A DNA stretch of 64,000 bases from Entamoeba invadens IP1. Taxonomy: Eukaryota; Evosea; Mastigamoebida; Endamoebidae. Both the position numbers and the translations under genes were made by a program. The notes beneath the pieces are model-generated. The model did not search any database, was not told the DNA's origin, and saw nothing but the letters and a program-made list of their open reading frames with translations. The stretch lies in NCBI RefSeq assembly GCF_000330505.1, contig NW_004443615.1, positions 421,866-485,865 of the forward strand, read 5' to 3'. This document shows positions 9,489 to 18,911 of the stretch, piece after piece (position 1 is the first letter of the stretch; each line of letters starts with the position of its first letter).

Positions 9489-10472
9489 ATGGAAGGAATA
9501 TTGTCGTTAATGGATGCGGCGCAACAGGTTATCGAAGAGTTGGTGCTTCAAAGCATCAGATTGCTTGTGAAAAAAAGGTCGTTTGTCCCTTTCACAACAA
9601 AAAAGGTAGAGAACCAAAGACAACCGAGAATCACAACCAACAGCAAAAAACAGTTACAAATAGTCGTCGTGTTGGGGAGTATATATCAACTACTCGCAAC
9701 TAACAGAAAAAGCACTGCCAGAGAGATTTACTACACACACAAAGCCATCTTTGACTCGCAGAAAAAAACAGACAATGTCATCGAAAATATCACACTTTTA
9801 TTAGGCTCTACTCTACAAGGTCTTCACATATCTAAAACACCACGAGGACTTCTTTGTGGTGACGTGGCGCTCGTTACACAGTATTACATCATTGACTTTT
9901 CGACGACACATCAACTTCCAACGGTAAGTGAACCGTTTACCCTCTGCTTTGGCAAAAAGCGAGTTTTTTTACTTATAATAGAAAAGGAAGCTTTTTTCGA
10001 GAGGGTTGTGCAGTCAAAGGTTCGTGAGATGTTTCCGTGCCTCATTTTGTGTAGTCGTGGGTTTCCTGATAACGCAACTCTAGACTTGGCAAAAGCAATC
10101 AGTTCGCAAAGCGGTGTAATTCCTTGTTGTTTGGTTGACGGCGACGTTTATGGAATTGAAATATTTCTGCAGTTTCTTTGTAATGGGTGGAAAAACCCAA
10201 CACCACAAATACCAAATCTCCGTTGGGCACTCTTGCGACCAAGTGAATTTAATGGGGTGTCGAGTCTCACAAAGCGGGAACAAAAAATAGCAGAGAACAT
10301 GCTGAATTCGTCTGTGGTACAAAACAACGAAGAGATCAAAAACGAGATTAACACAATTGCATTTAAAAACAGAAAGGCAGAACTTGACGAGTTGGATGAC
10401 TCACATAAATTCAACTTGGAGAACATCATTATCACGTCGTGTTTGACGCACACGTCAACCTTCAAAATTTAG
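9489..10472 (+). CDS. SPO11: SPO11, topoisomerase VI A-like meiotic nuclease
   Basis: The 327-residue protein makes programmed double-strand breaks in meiosis, becoming covalently linked to DNA through a tyrosine. The 5Y-CAP part contains NRKSTAREIYYTH, with Tyr82 (or Tyr81) as catalytic residue. The Toprim part has IEKEAFF (Glu165) and VDGDVYGIEIF (Asp217, Asp219) for magnesium, and LCSRGFPDNATLDL in between. All key residues are kept, so it should be active. The open frame begins at a GTG; I use the ATG at 9489. It converges on the TLDc gene with about 90 bp between the stops. Confidence 0.92.
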   Translation: MEGILSLMDAAQQVIEELVLQSIRLLVKKRSFVPFTTKKVENQRQPRITTNSKKQLQIVVVLGSIYQLLATNRKSTAREIYYTHKAIFDSQKKTDNVIENITLLLGSTLQGLHISKTPRGLLCGDVALVTQYYIIDFSTTHQLPTVSEPFTLCFGKKRVFLLIIEKEAFFERVVQSKVREMFPCLILCSRGFPDNATLDLAKAISSQSGVIPCCLVDGDVYGIEIFLQFLCNGWKNPTPQIPNLRWALLRPSEFNGVSSLTKREQKIAENMLNSSVVQNNEEIKNEINTIAFKNRKAELDELDDSHKFNLENIIITSCLTHTSTFKI

Positions 10473-10565
10473 TCTTTGGCTTTTGATGTTTTGAATGAAA
10501 CAAAATTCAAAACTATTAACAATAGTTTGTTTTTACTATTCTCCACCAAAAAACAACAAAACAAA

Positions 10566-11198
10566 TTAGTTAGACACTGTTTGGGGTATTGGTTCTTGAT
10601 CCATTTGTACGACGATGATCCTCTCGACGGAGAAGGTGGAGTTTGGCGAATTGAGTCCGTTGAGGTCGGTGTTTTTGATATTATCATATCTAAATGATAT
10701 GTTGTTATTAAAGGAGTTTTTAACATTGATGTCTGCGATGGTGAAGTACCCAAATCTGACGCCCGACCAAAACTCGCCGTTTCCAACCTCATATAGCTTA
10801 TTCATGTCTTTATCGTAAAGACGAATTCCTCCCTGTTCTCCGAGTTTTGAATTCCACCTTGTTGGTGCAGGGAAGAGGCCCTTCGAGTCTAAAGAAAAAA
10901 TAAAATGCTTTTCGTCATAGAACCAAACGTCCATTTTGTCGATCACTTTCTCGAAATAACTTCCAAAGATGTACCCCCTCTCGTCGATGTTAATGATGTA
11001 TATATTCGTTTTGTTCAACACAGAAGAGTAAAACTCCCTCGCAAGTTTGGAATCAACGTTTGAGTCATAGACAACCGTCCCATCAGTTGTTCCACTCCAC
11101 TCAGCCAAGATTGCTTTATACTGTGAAAGAATATCCAAAGAGCCAAGCTTGACATTAGGCCTTACTGCTGGCTGGACTTTGCTGCTTTTACTTCCCAT
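10566..11198 (-). CDS. TLDc-domain protein with predicted N-myristoylation
   Basis: The product has 210 residues from the ATG at 11198; the open frame further upstream begins only at a TTG. A TLDc-like domain covers most of it: ILAEWSGTTDGTVVYDS, FYSSVLNKTNIYIINIDERG, YIFGSYFEK, FIFSLDSKG and a late GIRLYDKDMNKLYEVG. TLDc proteins bind V-ATPase in other eukaryotes and are numerous in Entamoeba, where their role is poorly known. The N-terminus MGSKSSK has Gly2 and Ser6, a good N-myristoylation signal plus basic residues, which suggests that it sits on a membrane. That is inference. The last 25 residues are polar and probably disordered. Confidence 0.75.
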   Translation of the reverse strand: MGSKSSKVQPAVRPNVKLGSLDILSQYKAILAEWSGTTDGTVVYDSNVDSKLAREFYSSVLNKTNIYIINIDERGYIFGSYFEKVIDKMDVWFYDEKHFIFSLDSKGLFPAPTRWNSKLGEQGGIRLYDKDMNKLYEVGNGEFWSGVRFGYFTIADINVKNSFNNNISFRYDNIKNTDLNGLNSPNSTFSVERIIVVQMDQEPIPQTVSN

Positions 11199-11772
11199 CG
11201 AACTGTCTTTAATAGTGTTAAAGGATTTTTTGGTCGACTTCAAAACCAATTTTTGAAAAGAAAAAGAAAAGGGTTTCCTAAAATTGAAAGAAAAATGGAG
11301 TTTGTTGTAATTATTAAAACTTATTATAGTTTTAATGGAAAGAAGCGGGAGATTTCCAATATTGTAATTAATTCATTCGAATAAATAGCCTCTACATTCA
11401 AACACATTTTAATTATTTTTTTAATCTTTTCCCAACCATTATCGTGTTATTTTATTCATTGCTTTAACCAATTACTAATTTTGACCGTTGTGCTTTTAAA
11501 AGATGAAGCGAAAAGAAAAATTGAATTATTGTTTCAATTAAAACAAAATGTGGATTCATTGTTTATAATTCAGAGTTATCTCACAAATCAATTTTTTATA
11601 ATATTTTAATGTTTTCATTTAAAATAACTTAATTTTTAATTAAATTGAAAGCGATTTGTATGTAGTGTTACCACCTACACATTTTAAATGTAAATACAAA
11701 AAAATATAACAAATAGTTAAATATACCATATTCGAAATACTCATTCATTATTTAAAAAGCATCTATTCATTT
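11199..11772. other. Intergenic region
   Basis: This is AT-rich spacer between two minus-strand genes. It must hold the promoter of the TLDc gene and the 3' end of the reductase gene. I see no gene, repeat or hairpin that stands out. Confidence 0.6.
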
Positions 11773-13311
11773 TTATAACTCTCCTGTCTCTATGTAGACA
11801 GTGAAATGTACTCCCCTGACGTTTCTGAATGACTTTTCAAATGTGTTTTTCATCATTCTCGACCCCCAACAGAGGACAAGTACATCTTTCATGCCTTCAT
11901 ACCTTTCAGCCACCTCAACAAAGTTTGGTCTACCCTGTTTGAACTCCATTATTCCATTCATGTTGCCTTTGCAGGGTAACACATCTCTTGTGCAATACGC
12001 CTCGAAATTTCCAAGTGTCCTCGACTTCGCCGCAACTATGTCTTCTTCAAATTCGACTTCAAGTTCATTCGACTTTGCAACAAGTACCCAGTCGACGTCG
12101 TGTATTCCATCAATACAAAGTGCCTGTAAGTGACCGAAAGAGGGGCAGAACCCAACACCAGAACCCACCAGTAATATCTTCCCAAAATTTCCAAGCGGAC
12201 AAATTGGTCTACCAACGGGACACGTTGTGAAAATTGGAGTATTAAGTAATTCTTTCTCGCGTGTGTTTGTCAACATGGTCGTCCACACTCCAAGCGGTGC
12301 GATGACCAGTTTCATAATCGACGTTTTGAGTTGTGTTTCAGTATTTATTGGTGTTTCAATCAGTTTCTCGACACTTGGTGAAGTTGAGAATGACAGTGTT
12401 GGATTTCCTTGTTGGACAAGTTCCCTGAAATTTCCACACAAAATGGAGAACGGGTGGAATGACCACGGTGAGAGTTTAGGGATCAAAATTTGTATGAACT
12501 GTGTTGGGTTGTAGAACACGTTTTTAGTGAATGTGAGAATGGTGATGCCACTGGGCGTAGTCTTTTTCGAAATGATTTCTCCAGGCACACAGATGTGAGT
12601 GATTCGCAATAAGACATCAAACAAATACAAAACCAATGGCGGCAATAAGTAGTAGTAAAAGTCCTTTGTATACGCGTCGATGTGTAAAATGTAAGTGCCC
12701 ACAATACAGCCAAATGCAATTACGTGTATTTTGTGAAAGATATTATATGACCAACGTCTTATGAATATGGCCGCAAGTAATAACAATACAAAGGAAAAAC
12801 ACAACACGCCGTTTTTGTATGAAGGAGGACTTAATTTGAATCCACAAAGAAGGCACGCCGCCAAGTCACAGATGGAGTGGAGTACCGCAAACCCACCGAA
12901 AAGCAATCCAGATATCTTATGGAAGACTAACACGTCTTGGTAAGTCGTACCAATTAAGGAAAGAAGACTAATGTTATTTTGTGGGAGTGGGATAATAAGT
13001 GCAAAAAGGAAAACTGGTAATGGTCTTCTCAGTATACTTCCTACTTTAAAAAAGTACGAGCCAGTCACACTCTTTGTGTTGTCAAACCATGTTGGCATAT
13101 AGAAATAGCCGTATATCATTGTGGCGAGTGCGCTTAGAAGTAATATCGCCGTGAAGAAGTAATCTTTGATTGTGAAGATCCATACTCTGAAAAGGGTGTA
13201 TTTGTTTGCAAAGAGAGACTGGAGGTAAAAAGGGATGTTCTTTGGTTTTGTGTCGAGTTTGTGAATTGGATTAGTCACGTTGTGAATTGAGTCGCCGACA
13301 ATGTAATACAT
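11773..13311 (-). CDS. Ferric reductase/NADPH oxidase-like flavocytochrome b
   Basis: This 512-residue membrane protein has about six or seven membrane helices in its first half and a cytosolic FAD/NADPH reductase half. Two heme-ligating pairs with the H-x13-H spacing of the family are present: His131/His145 and His196/His210. FAD binding is shown by HPFSIL (about 286-291) and NADPH binding by LLVGSGVGFCP. The C-terminus ends VLVLCWGSRMM...VHFTVYIETGEL, as expected near the FRE/NOX C-terminus. It moves electrons from NADPH across the membrane to ferric iron, copper or oxygen; FRE versus NOX cannot be decided here. There are no EF hands, unlike NOX5. The extra feature is biological: Entamoeba is thought not to make heme. 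Confidence 0.85.
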   Translation of the reverse strand: MYYIVGDSIHNVTNPIHKLDTKPKNIPFYLQSLFANKYTLFRVWIFTIKDYFFTAILLLSALATMIYGYFYMPTWFDNTKSVTGSYFFKVGSILRRPLPVFLFALIIPLPQNNISLLSLIGTTYQDVLVFHKISGLLFGGFAVLHSICDLAACLLCGFKLSPPSYKNGVLCFSFVLLLLAAIFIRRWSYNIFHKIHVIAFGCIVGTYILHIDAYTKDFYYYLLPPLVLYLFDVLLRITHICVPGEIISKKTTPSGITILTFTKNVFYNPTQFIQILIPKLSPWSFHPFSILCGNFRELVQQGNPTLSFSTSPSVEKLIETPINTETQLKTSIMKLVIAPLGVWTTMLTNTREKELLNTPIFTTCPVGRPICPLGNFGKILLVGSGVGFCPSFGHLQALCIDGIHDVDWVLVAKSNELEVEFEEDIVAAKSRTLGNFEAYCTRDVLPCKGNMNGIMEFKQGRPNFVEVAERYEGMKDVLVLCWGSRMMKNTFEKSFRNVRGVHFTVYIETGEL

Positions 13312-14631
13312 CTGTCTGAATTACTCGATGGATAATGGCTTTTTATTACTGAAAACAATACTTTGAATTCTAAGCATTTTTGAATATGTCATGTATAATT
13401 TATTTATAGTTAATTTACTTTATCAGCCGAAGTAATAAAAGTATTATTATATTATTATTATTATTTATTGTTTCTAGCAAATGTTTCTGGTCATTTATAA
13501 TAATTCCAGGTCTCATTTTGAGTCATTATTACTGATTTTCCAATTTTGAGTGTTTTTATGGTATAAATAGTTAATTATAATATAATTATAGTTACAATTT
13601 AGAAGGGAAAAAAACAAAATTTCTAAAAACACTTTTTTTAAATTTAATCTAACAATGTTCAAATTAAAACAAAGTTATTGTTGGACAATAAAAATCTAAA
13701 TAATCGGGTTTTTTCTGAATAGCAAAAAATAAAAAAATATCGTTTCAAGTTTTTTTTTTGATAATTCCAGACAATTTATTTTAAGACTGTTTTAAGTTGA
13801 ACATAAAATACGCCAAACAACGGGAGATTATAAATGAAATCTTTTTTAATTCATTAAAAAGTAGGAAGTAAAGGCCTCAAAAAAAGGGTATAAAATTTTA
13901 AATCAAATGAAATATTGAATTAATAAAAACAAATAAGAATAAAAATTTTTTATTTTTTATTCAATTTAAAAAACAAATAAATTTTTGCTATTTGATATAA
14001 GTATAGTTTAATTTTATAATAATAAACTATAATTTAAACAAAATAGTAAAAATTAGCAACGAATAATTAATTTTACTATATATAAATAATTTGTTTTTTA
14101 TTTTTCTTATTGCAAACACTAAATTTGTTTTTGGAATTTAAAATAAGATTTGTCAAACATAAAAGAAAGCAAACACACCTAAAAGTTATCAAACAAATTA
14201 TATAGTCGATACAACACAATACAAAAATTAAATGTTGGATTTTATGCAGTTAATTTACAACAATAAAATGAACTTTAAAACATCATCAAGTAAATGCACA
14301 AAAAAATTAAAAGGGACAAGTCATTCAATACACCTGTGAAATATGTGAAACATTTGGTGTGAAGGAGTCAATGTAAAAACCAACTGAGAACGTTTACAGG
14401 TGTAACTTGCCCGTGTTATGTACAAATTTAAGAATTTAATCCCAAATAAAGTCGTCTCGATATCTGAATTGAATTCTATGTTCGACTCGTTATTAATATG
14501 AATATTAATGATAATAAAAATAGAAACTAATAATAAATAGTTGTTTATAATGAAATATAGTTGATTTTATCGAATCGGACTTGTATCCATAAATTCTATT
14601 TATAACTTTTTGAAAAAAACTCCAAAATTTT
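13312..14631. other. Long AT-rich intergenic region
   Basis: About 1.3 kb without a credible gene lies between two divergent genes. It contains poly-T and poly-A runs and one imperfect inverted repeat near its right end (listed separately). Both promoters must lie here. Confidence 0.6.
14313..14412. repeat. Imperfect inverted repeat, about 100 bp
   Basis: Left arm GGGACAAGT(7 nt)TACACCTGTGAA at 14313-14340 matches, in reverse complement, the right arm ending ...TTTACAGGTGTAACTTGCCC at 14393-14412. The arms differ by a seven-base insertion and two or three changes. It may be a decayed short DNA transposon or a hairpin. No target duplication is evident, so I keep this tentative. Confidence 0.35.
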
Positions 14632-16599
14632 ATGATTTTGTTTTACTTGATATTCGCCGTTTTATCAACAACAAACATTTTGAAAAATCCTTCTTTTGAA
14701 CAGTACACCGTCAACAATCCAGACAATTGGGACGTCAGTGGTACAGTTTCGATGTCCACTGAACATAACACAGGCACACGCTCTGTCAAGTTAATTGGGA
14801 GTTCTACAACAAATCAGATTCGACAAGCAGTACAACTTGAGGTTGGGTTTCAATATTCATTTTGTGCTTGGGTGAAAGCGTCTTCTTTTTCACATGGAAT
14901 AGAGATATGTATAGAAGGGATGAAGTTAAAAAGTGATGGTACTGAAGAGTATACTGGGTGGTACTCAGAAACCCTATCGCAAACTTCAGGCTTTGAAAAA
15001 TTATGTGTCTTCACGGATCCCATCAAAAGTGCTGAATACACGTATGAGGCGATATTAATATCACCAACACAAGACAGTGGTGTTGGTTATGTTGACGACG
15101 CCGAGGTCTCACTTTTTCTCAAATGGCTTCAGAAGGTCGAGGTTGTTTCATATCGACAAGAGGTGATGGATTCGGTAACAGAAATTCGTGTCATTGTAGG
15201 AACAAATATTTCTCAAAGCGCGGACTTCAGCAAGTTTTCTCTAGACGTCTATTTTGTGGAGGGGGGAGTTGAAAAACTCCAAAAGACTGTGAGTGTATCA
15301 TCTAGTACAATTAATTTCACTGTGAAAAACACAATAACACAACACGGTGTTGTGACATTAAAAGTTGTTTTAAAGAACAGTATATATGATATAGAAGACA
15401 CTCTTTCGACGGATTTCAAGAGAATAGCAACTATTAAACGACAAATAGAAGTCGATGAATATGGCAGAATAATGGAAAATGGAGAGCTAGTATTACCTAT
15501 AGGGTTATACTACTCAACTGTTGGAAATACAGAACTTAAAGAGCTTGAGGGGATGAAAATAAACACTATTGTGCCTTATGATGGGATCAGTGTTGAGACT
15601 TTGGACGAGATGAAAACCAGATTTGGCGACACGTTGAGAGTGTTTATAGCAGTACACCTCTATTATTCATACCTTTCTAATACATGTGAACAAGGAAGAA
15701 ATTTCGAAGAGGAGTATCCCAAATTGGTTGACACTATTAAGACGTATAAAGATCATTCAAATGTATTTGGATGGTATGTCAACGACGAGACGGACATCTG
15801 TGCTCTTAAAGAATTAATAAACGTCACAGAGACTATCAGAAATATGGACGTTAATCATCCATGTTATTCCGTGTTTTACCAAATGAAAAATGTTTATGAG
15901 TATTTACCATCTTTGGACTTGTTTGGAAGTGACACATACCCTGTTAATGTCACTGGAGAGAGTCTTAGAAATGTTTTTGACTTACATAAAAAGGCAATAG
16001 ATAGTGTTTTTGGCACACGAGCCACTATTCCAGTGATTCAAATTATGGACTGGACGTGGTATGCAAAGAAAGACCCGGTCACTTTTAAAGATAGATTATA
16101 CGCCCGACCACCCACCGAGCAAGAAGTGCGCGCAATGACTTGGATGACATTTGCTGGTGGAGCAAAGGGGGTGTTTTATTTCTCATATTATGATATCAAG
16201 AGAATGGACTACAAAACACCATTCACACAAAGTTGGGAAGAGTTGAGACATGTAGTTGCCGAGGTTGAAAAGTACAAAGACTTTATATTGGAAGTAAACT
16301 TACTTAATAACATTCAAGTTTCGAAAGAAGATGAAGTGGTATACAAGATAGCACGAGTGAAGGACAGTGACTATATTTTAGTTGTCAACATGGATGACAA
16401 AAGAACACATGGATTTAGTGTTGAATTGAGTGAACAAGAGAATTGGACGACTCTGCTCGGGAGTAGTAATGTTAAAATAGAAGGTAACAAGATAGAGATA
16501 GAAGTAGGTCCAATAGACGTTTTGTTACTTAAAGGAGAAAGAAATTTTGTTCGACCAATAGGAATACTACTCTTTTTAGTCATAACGTTTTTGGTCTGA
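14632..16599 (+). CDS. Secreted, membrane-tethered glycosidase-like protein (CBM-like plus TIM barrel)
   Basis: The product has 655 residues. An N-terminal hydrophobic stretch (MILFYLIFAVLS) is a likely signal peptide. Residues about 20-150 form a jelly-roll carbohydrate-binding-like domain (NPSFEQYTVNNPDNWDVSG, then GTRSVKLIG and AWVKAS). Residues about 285-560 look like a (beta/alpha)8 barrel: LPIGLYYST, VFGWYVNDETD with a candidate acid/base Glu, LDLFGSDTYPV, PVIQIMDWTWY and FAGGAKGVFYFSYYD. The C-terminus ends in a hydrophobic tail (PIGILLFLVITFLV), suggesting a GPI signal or anchor. Several N-glycosylation sequons are present. The exact glycoside hydrolase family and the second catalytic acid are not settled. 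Likely site: cell surface or cyst wall. Confidence 0.75.
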   Translation: MILFYLIFAVLSTTNILKNPSFEQYTVNNPDNWDVSGTVSMSTEHNTGTRSVKLIGSSTTNQIRQAVQLEVGFQYSFCAWVKASSFSHGIEICIEGMKLKSDGTEEYTGWYSETLSQTSGFEKLCVFTDPIKSAEYTYEAILISPTQDSGVGYVDDAEVSLFLKWLQKVEVVSYRQEVMDSVTEIRVIVGTNISQSADFSKFSLDVYFVEGGVEKLQKTVSVSSSTINFTVKNTITQHGVVTLKVVLKNSIYDIEDTLSTDFKRIATIKRQIEVDEYGRIMENGELVLPIGLYYSTVGNTELKELEGMKINTIVPYDGISVETLDEMKTRFGDTLRVFIAVHLYYSYLSNTCEQGRNFEEEYPKLVDTIKTYKDHSNVFGWYVNDETDICALKELINVTETIRNMDVNHPCYSVFYQMKNVYEYLPSLDLFGSDTYPVNVTGESLRNVFDLHKKAIDSVFGTRATIPVIQIMDWTWYAKKDPVTFKDRLYARPPTEQEVRAMTWMTFAGGAKGVFYFSYYDIKRMDYKTPFTQSWEELRHVVAEVEKYKDFILEVNLLNNIQVSKEDEVVYKIARVKDSDYILVVNMDDKRTHGFSVELSEQENWTTLLGSSNVKIEGNKIEIEVGPIDVLLLKGERNFVRPIGILLFLVITFLV

Positions 16600-17048
16600 T
16601 ATTAAACACACATTTTATTTCAACAAATGGACATTAATTGAGTCATTTTTTGTATTTAATCAAATTCACAGAACATATTAATATATTTTAAAGTGTGTTT
16701 ATTACACATTGACTTGATTTACATTATTGTAAACACCAAAATCAGGCGTTTCCAAAATAATTATTGCCGAAAATGTGGTATTATAACGTACGAATTTATA
16801 AAAGAAAATGATCATTTTGGTTATGAAATGGTGACGTGGGTAATTAGGATTGTGATTTTGGAAACCTCTGACCAAAATAATGTTCAAGTTAATAAATTTA
16901 TATTTTATTCTTTTGTTGGATTATTGTTAATGTGTATAATCTTTTCATTTACAACATAAGAAGTAAATTGAAACATTTTAATCAGTAACAAACATTGTTG
17001 GTGATGTATTGATATTGAGCAAGCTATGTGGTATTTTAATATTATTCA

Positions 17049-17092
17049 TTTCATGGTCGACACCAATTAATTAATTGATGTCGACCATGAAA
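17049..17092. repeat. 44-bp near-perfect palindrome
   Basis: Positions 17049-17092 are a palindrome with no spacer. Twenty-one of its 22 base pairs match; the single mismatch is C17063 against A17078. It begins TTTCATGGTCGACA and is centred on AATTAATTAATT. It contains two GTCGAC hexamers. It could form a cruciform, act as a dimer binding site or be the remnant of a palindromic transposon. Confidence 0.9.
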
Positions 17093-17512
17093 ATAATATC
17101 ACATAAATTACTTATGTTAAATTAATTGAGTTTAATTTTTACTTTTCATTATAAATAACATATCTTTTTAGTTTAAAAATTGAATATAATTATTTTAAAT
17201 CTTCAAAATCACATTAGTATGTTGCGACAAAAAAAATATTTCAAGAAGTCGATATTGTCAGTCGTTTTTCATTATTAAATCTCAAACTTCAGTACTTTTA
17301 TAACCACAAAATATTAAGTGTCTTAGAAAAAAATAAAATATATCACATCGTTTCAATTTTTTTATGTTTTTATTTAATTCCTGTTTTTACTCAAAAACAA
17401 ACTATTGATTGTCCGACAAATAACATTAATTTTTATTTTAAAGATAATAAAAATAAAAATAATCATTTTAACCATTTTCGTTAAAATGGAAGTTAAATTA
17501 ATGCAAAATATT

Positions 17513-17955
17513 GGGGCAGACCTTTCCCACCCTCACCCCGTTTACCAAAAAAAATATTTGCCGCGAGTGTTTTTTGAAGGAAGTCCATTTTTCAGCCACT
17601 GTTTGTGCGTCCCCATGTCACCCACTTTCCCTGTCCGTACTGTGTGGACGCGGATGTGGTTCCCCCCCGCTTGCGGGGGGGTCAGGGGGGGATCCGCGCC
17701 AAGGGAGGACTTGGAAAGTGGGTGAAACGGTGCACAAACAGACTGTTTGAGTGCGGCCTTCAGAGCCTTCTTTTCAATGCTCCGTCTCACTCGGTTTCCA
17801 CTAACTCGAGGTGAATTTTCGGCATTTCTTGAATTCGGGAACCAGACCTAATATTATCCAAAACGCCCATTTACTATAATTATAATTATAAAATTATAAA
17901 ATATAGTAAATTAATTCTATATTTAGACGGGGTGAGGGTGGGAAAGGTCTGCCCC
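17513..17955. mobile_element. MITE with 29-bp perfect terminal inverted repeats and 9-bp target duplication
   Basis: The 443-bp element begins GGGGCAGACCTTTCCCACCC and ends with its exact reverse complement; the perfect terminal repeat is 29 bp long. It is flanked on both sides by CAAAATATT (17504-17512 and 17956-17964), a 9-bp target duplication. A 9-bp duplication with long GC-rich ends fits Mutator-like (MULE) elements, which are known from Entamoeba. The element has no transposase frame, so it is non-autonomous. Its left two thirds are strikingly GC-rich for this genome and contain a C7GC-TT-GCG7 hairpin at 17662-17681; the right third is AT-rich. Perfect ends and duplication imply recent insertion. 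Confidence 0.92.
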
Positions 17956-18862
17956 CAAAATATTTAATATTCTAATTAATTAATTATATTTAAAAATTTT
18001 TATTTTGTATAATTAATTTGTCTAATATTATTTTTGTTTTAAAAGTTTTGTTCTGCTCTTTCCTAAGCAAAATGCCATTAAACACACCACTTTTATTTTT
18101 AACAGTAAAAATAAAGTAAATTTTACTATTTGAATGAAAGTCATAATTTGTTTTAGTAATTATTTTCGATTTGTTCTTTTGTGTTTGGCAAATTAGAATA
18201 AGAAAAATCGAATTTCAAATTGTTTTTCGATTTTTATTTATTTTAAAGACTGAAAAAAAGTTATCTAAAACTATGTTTTTTTTCAAACCAAGTTTCGTTT
18301 GAAATTAATACTGAATAATTTTTAAAACATACAATATCGTTAAGTTTATTTTATTAATATTTTATAATTCTTTTCGTTTCAAAGAACAGAGAAATTATTT
18401 TTTTATATTTTCTTACCAATACTTTCTAATAATAATTGAACTAATATGTATAATACATTTAACAATAAATATATCATTAGTTTAATCCAACTTAATAAGA
18501 CGAAACGAAAAAAAAAGAAAAAAAGAATTCACAACATCGTATTCTTAAAGTCAAAACTCGGATTCTATTTTTTACACATAGGGTGCTGCACTATTTTTGG
18601 TTTTTAAGATAGGGTTTCAGTTTTGAAAAGGCTGCAATAAAGGTGCACTTCTGATTCTATGGAATGAATGAGAACTTTAAAAATGGGTCTTTTCAAAGCG
18701 GCAAAAAATCCGCTGTTCAAAGTCGACTAAGGCGTCGTTGCGAGGCTCATTTGATGCATGAGACTTGTATTCTACTTCTTATTGTGTAGTGTTTGGATAT
18801 GCCAGAATTTAATAAAAATGTACAAATAACTTCAATTCTGTTCAATAAAAATAGAGGAGCTT

Positions 18863-18897
18863 GATATAAATAGCTTGTTCAATAAACTCCAAATTCA
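18863..18897 (+). promoter_or_regulatory. TATA-like and Inr-like elements
   Basis: GATATAAATA (18863-18872) lies upstream of AAATTCA (18891-18897), and the ATG follows 14 bases later at 18912. TATA, then an AAAAATTCA-type initiator, then a short leader is the known Entamoeba core promoter layout. It also supports the choice of 18912 as the start. Confidence 0.55.
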
Positions 18898-18911
18898 CAT
18901 ACTTGGAAACA

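Larger units (their letters stand above)
16600..18911. other. Gene-poor region with mobile-element remnants
   Basis: About 2.3 kb carries no gene I trust. It holds a 44-bp palindrome (17049-17092), a well-defined MITE (17513-17955) and a TATA/Inr pair before the next gene. An imperfect inverted repeat also occurs near 16740-16875 (AGGCGTTTCCAAAAT against ATTTTGGAAACCTCT), perhaps another decayed element. Confidence 0.6.

Noticed and set aside
16693..16959. 88-residue plus-strand open frame
   Set aside because: It overlaps an imperfect inverted repeat, has spacer-like base composition and no recognisable feature.
17405..17814. Several overlapping short open frames on both strands
   Set aside because: They arise from the GC-rich inside of the MITE, where stop codons are rare; none resembles a transposase.
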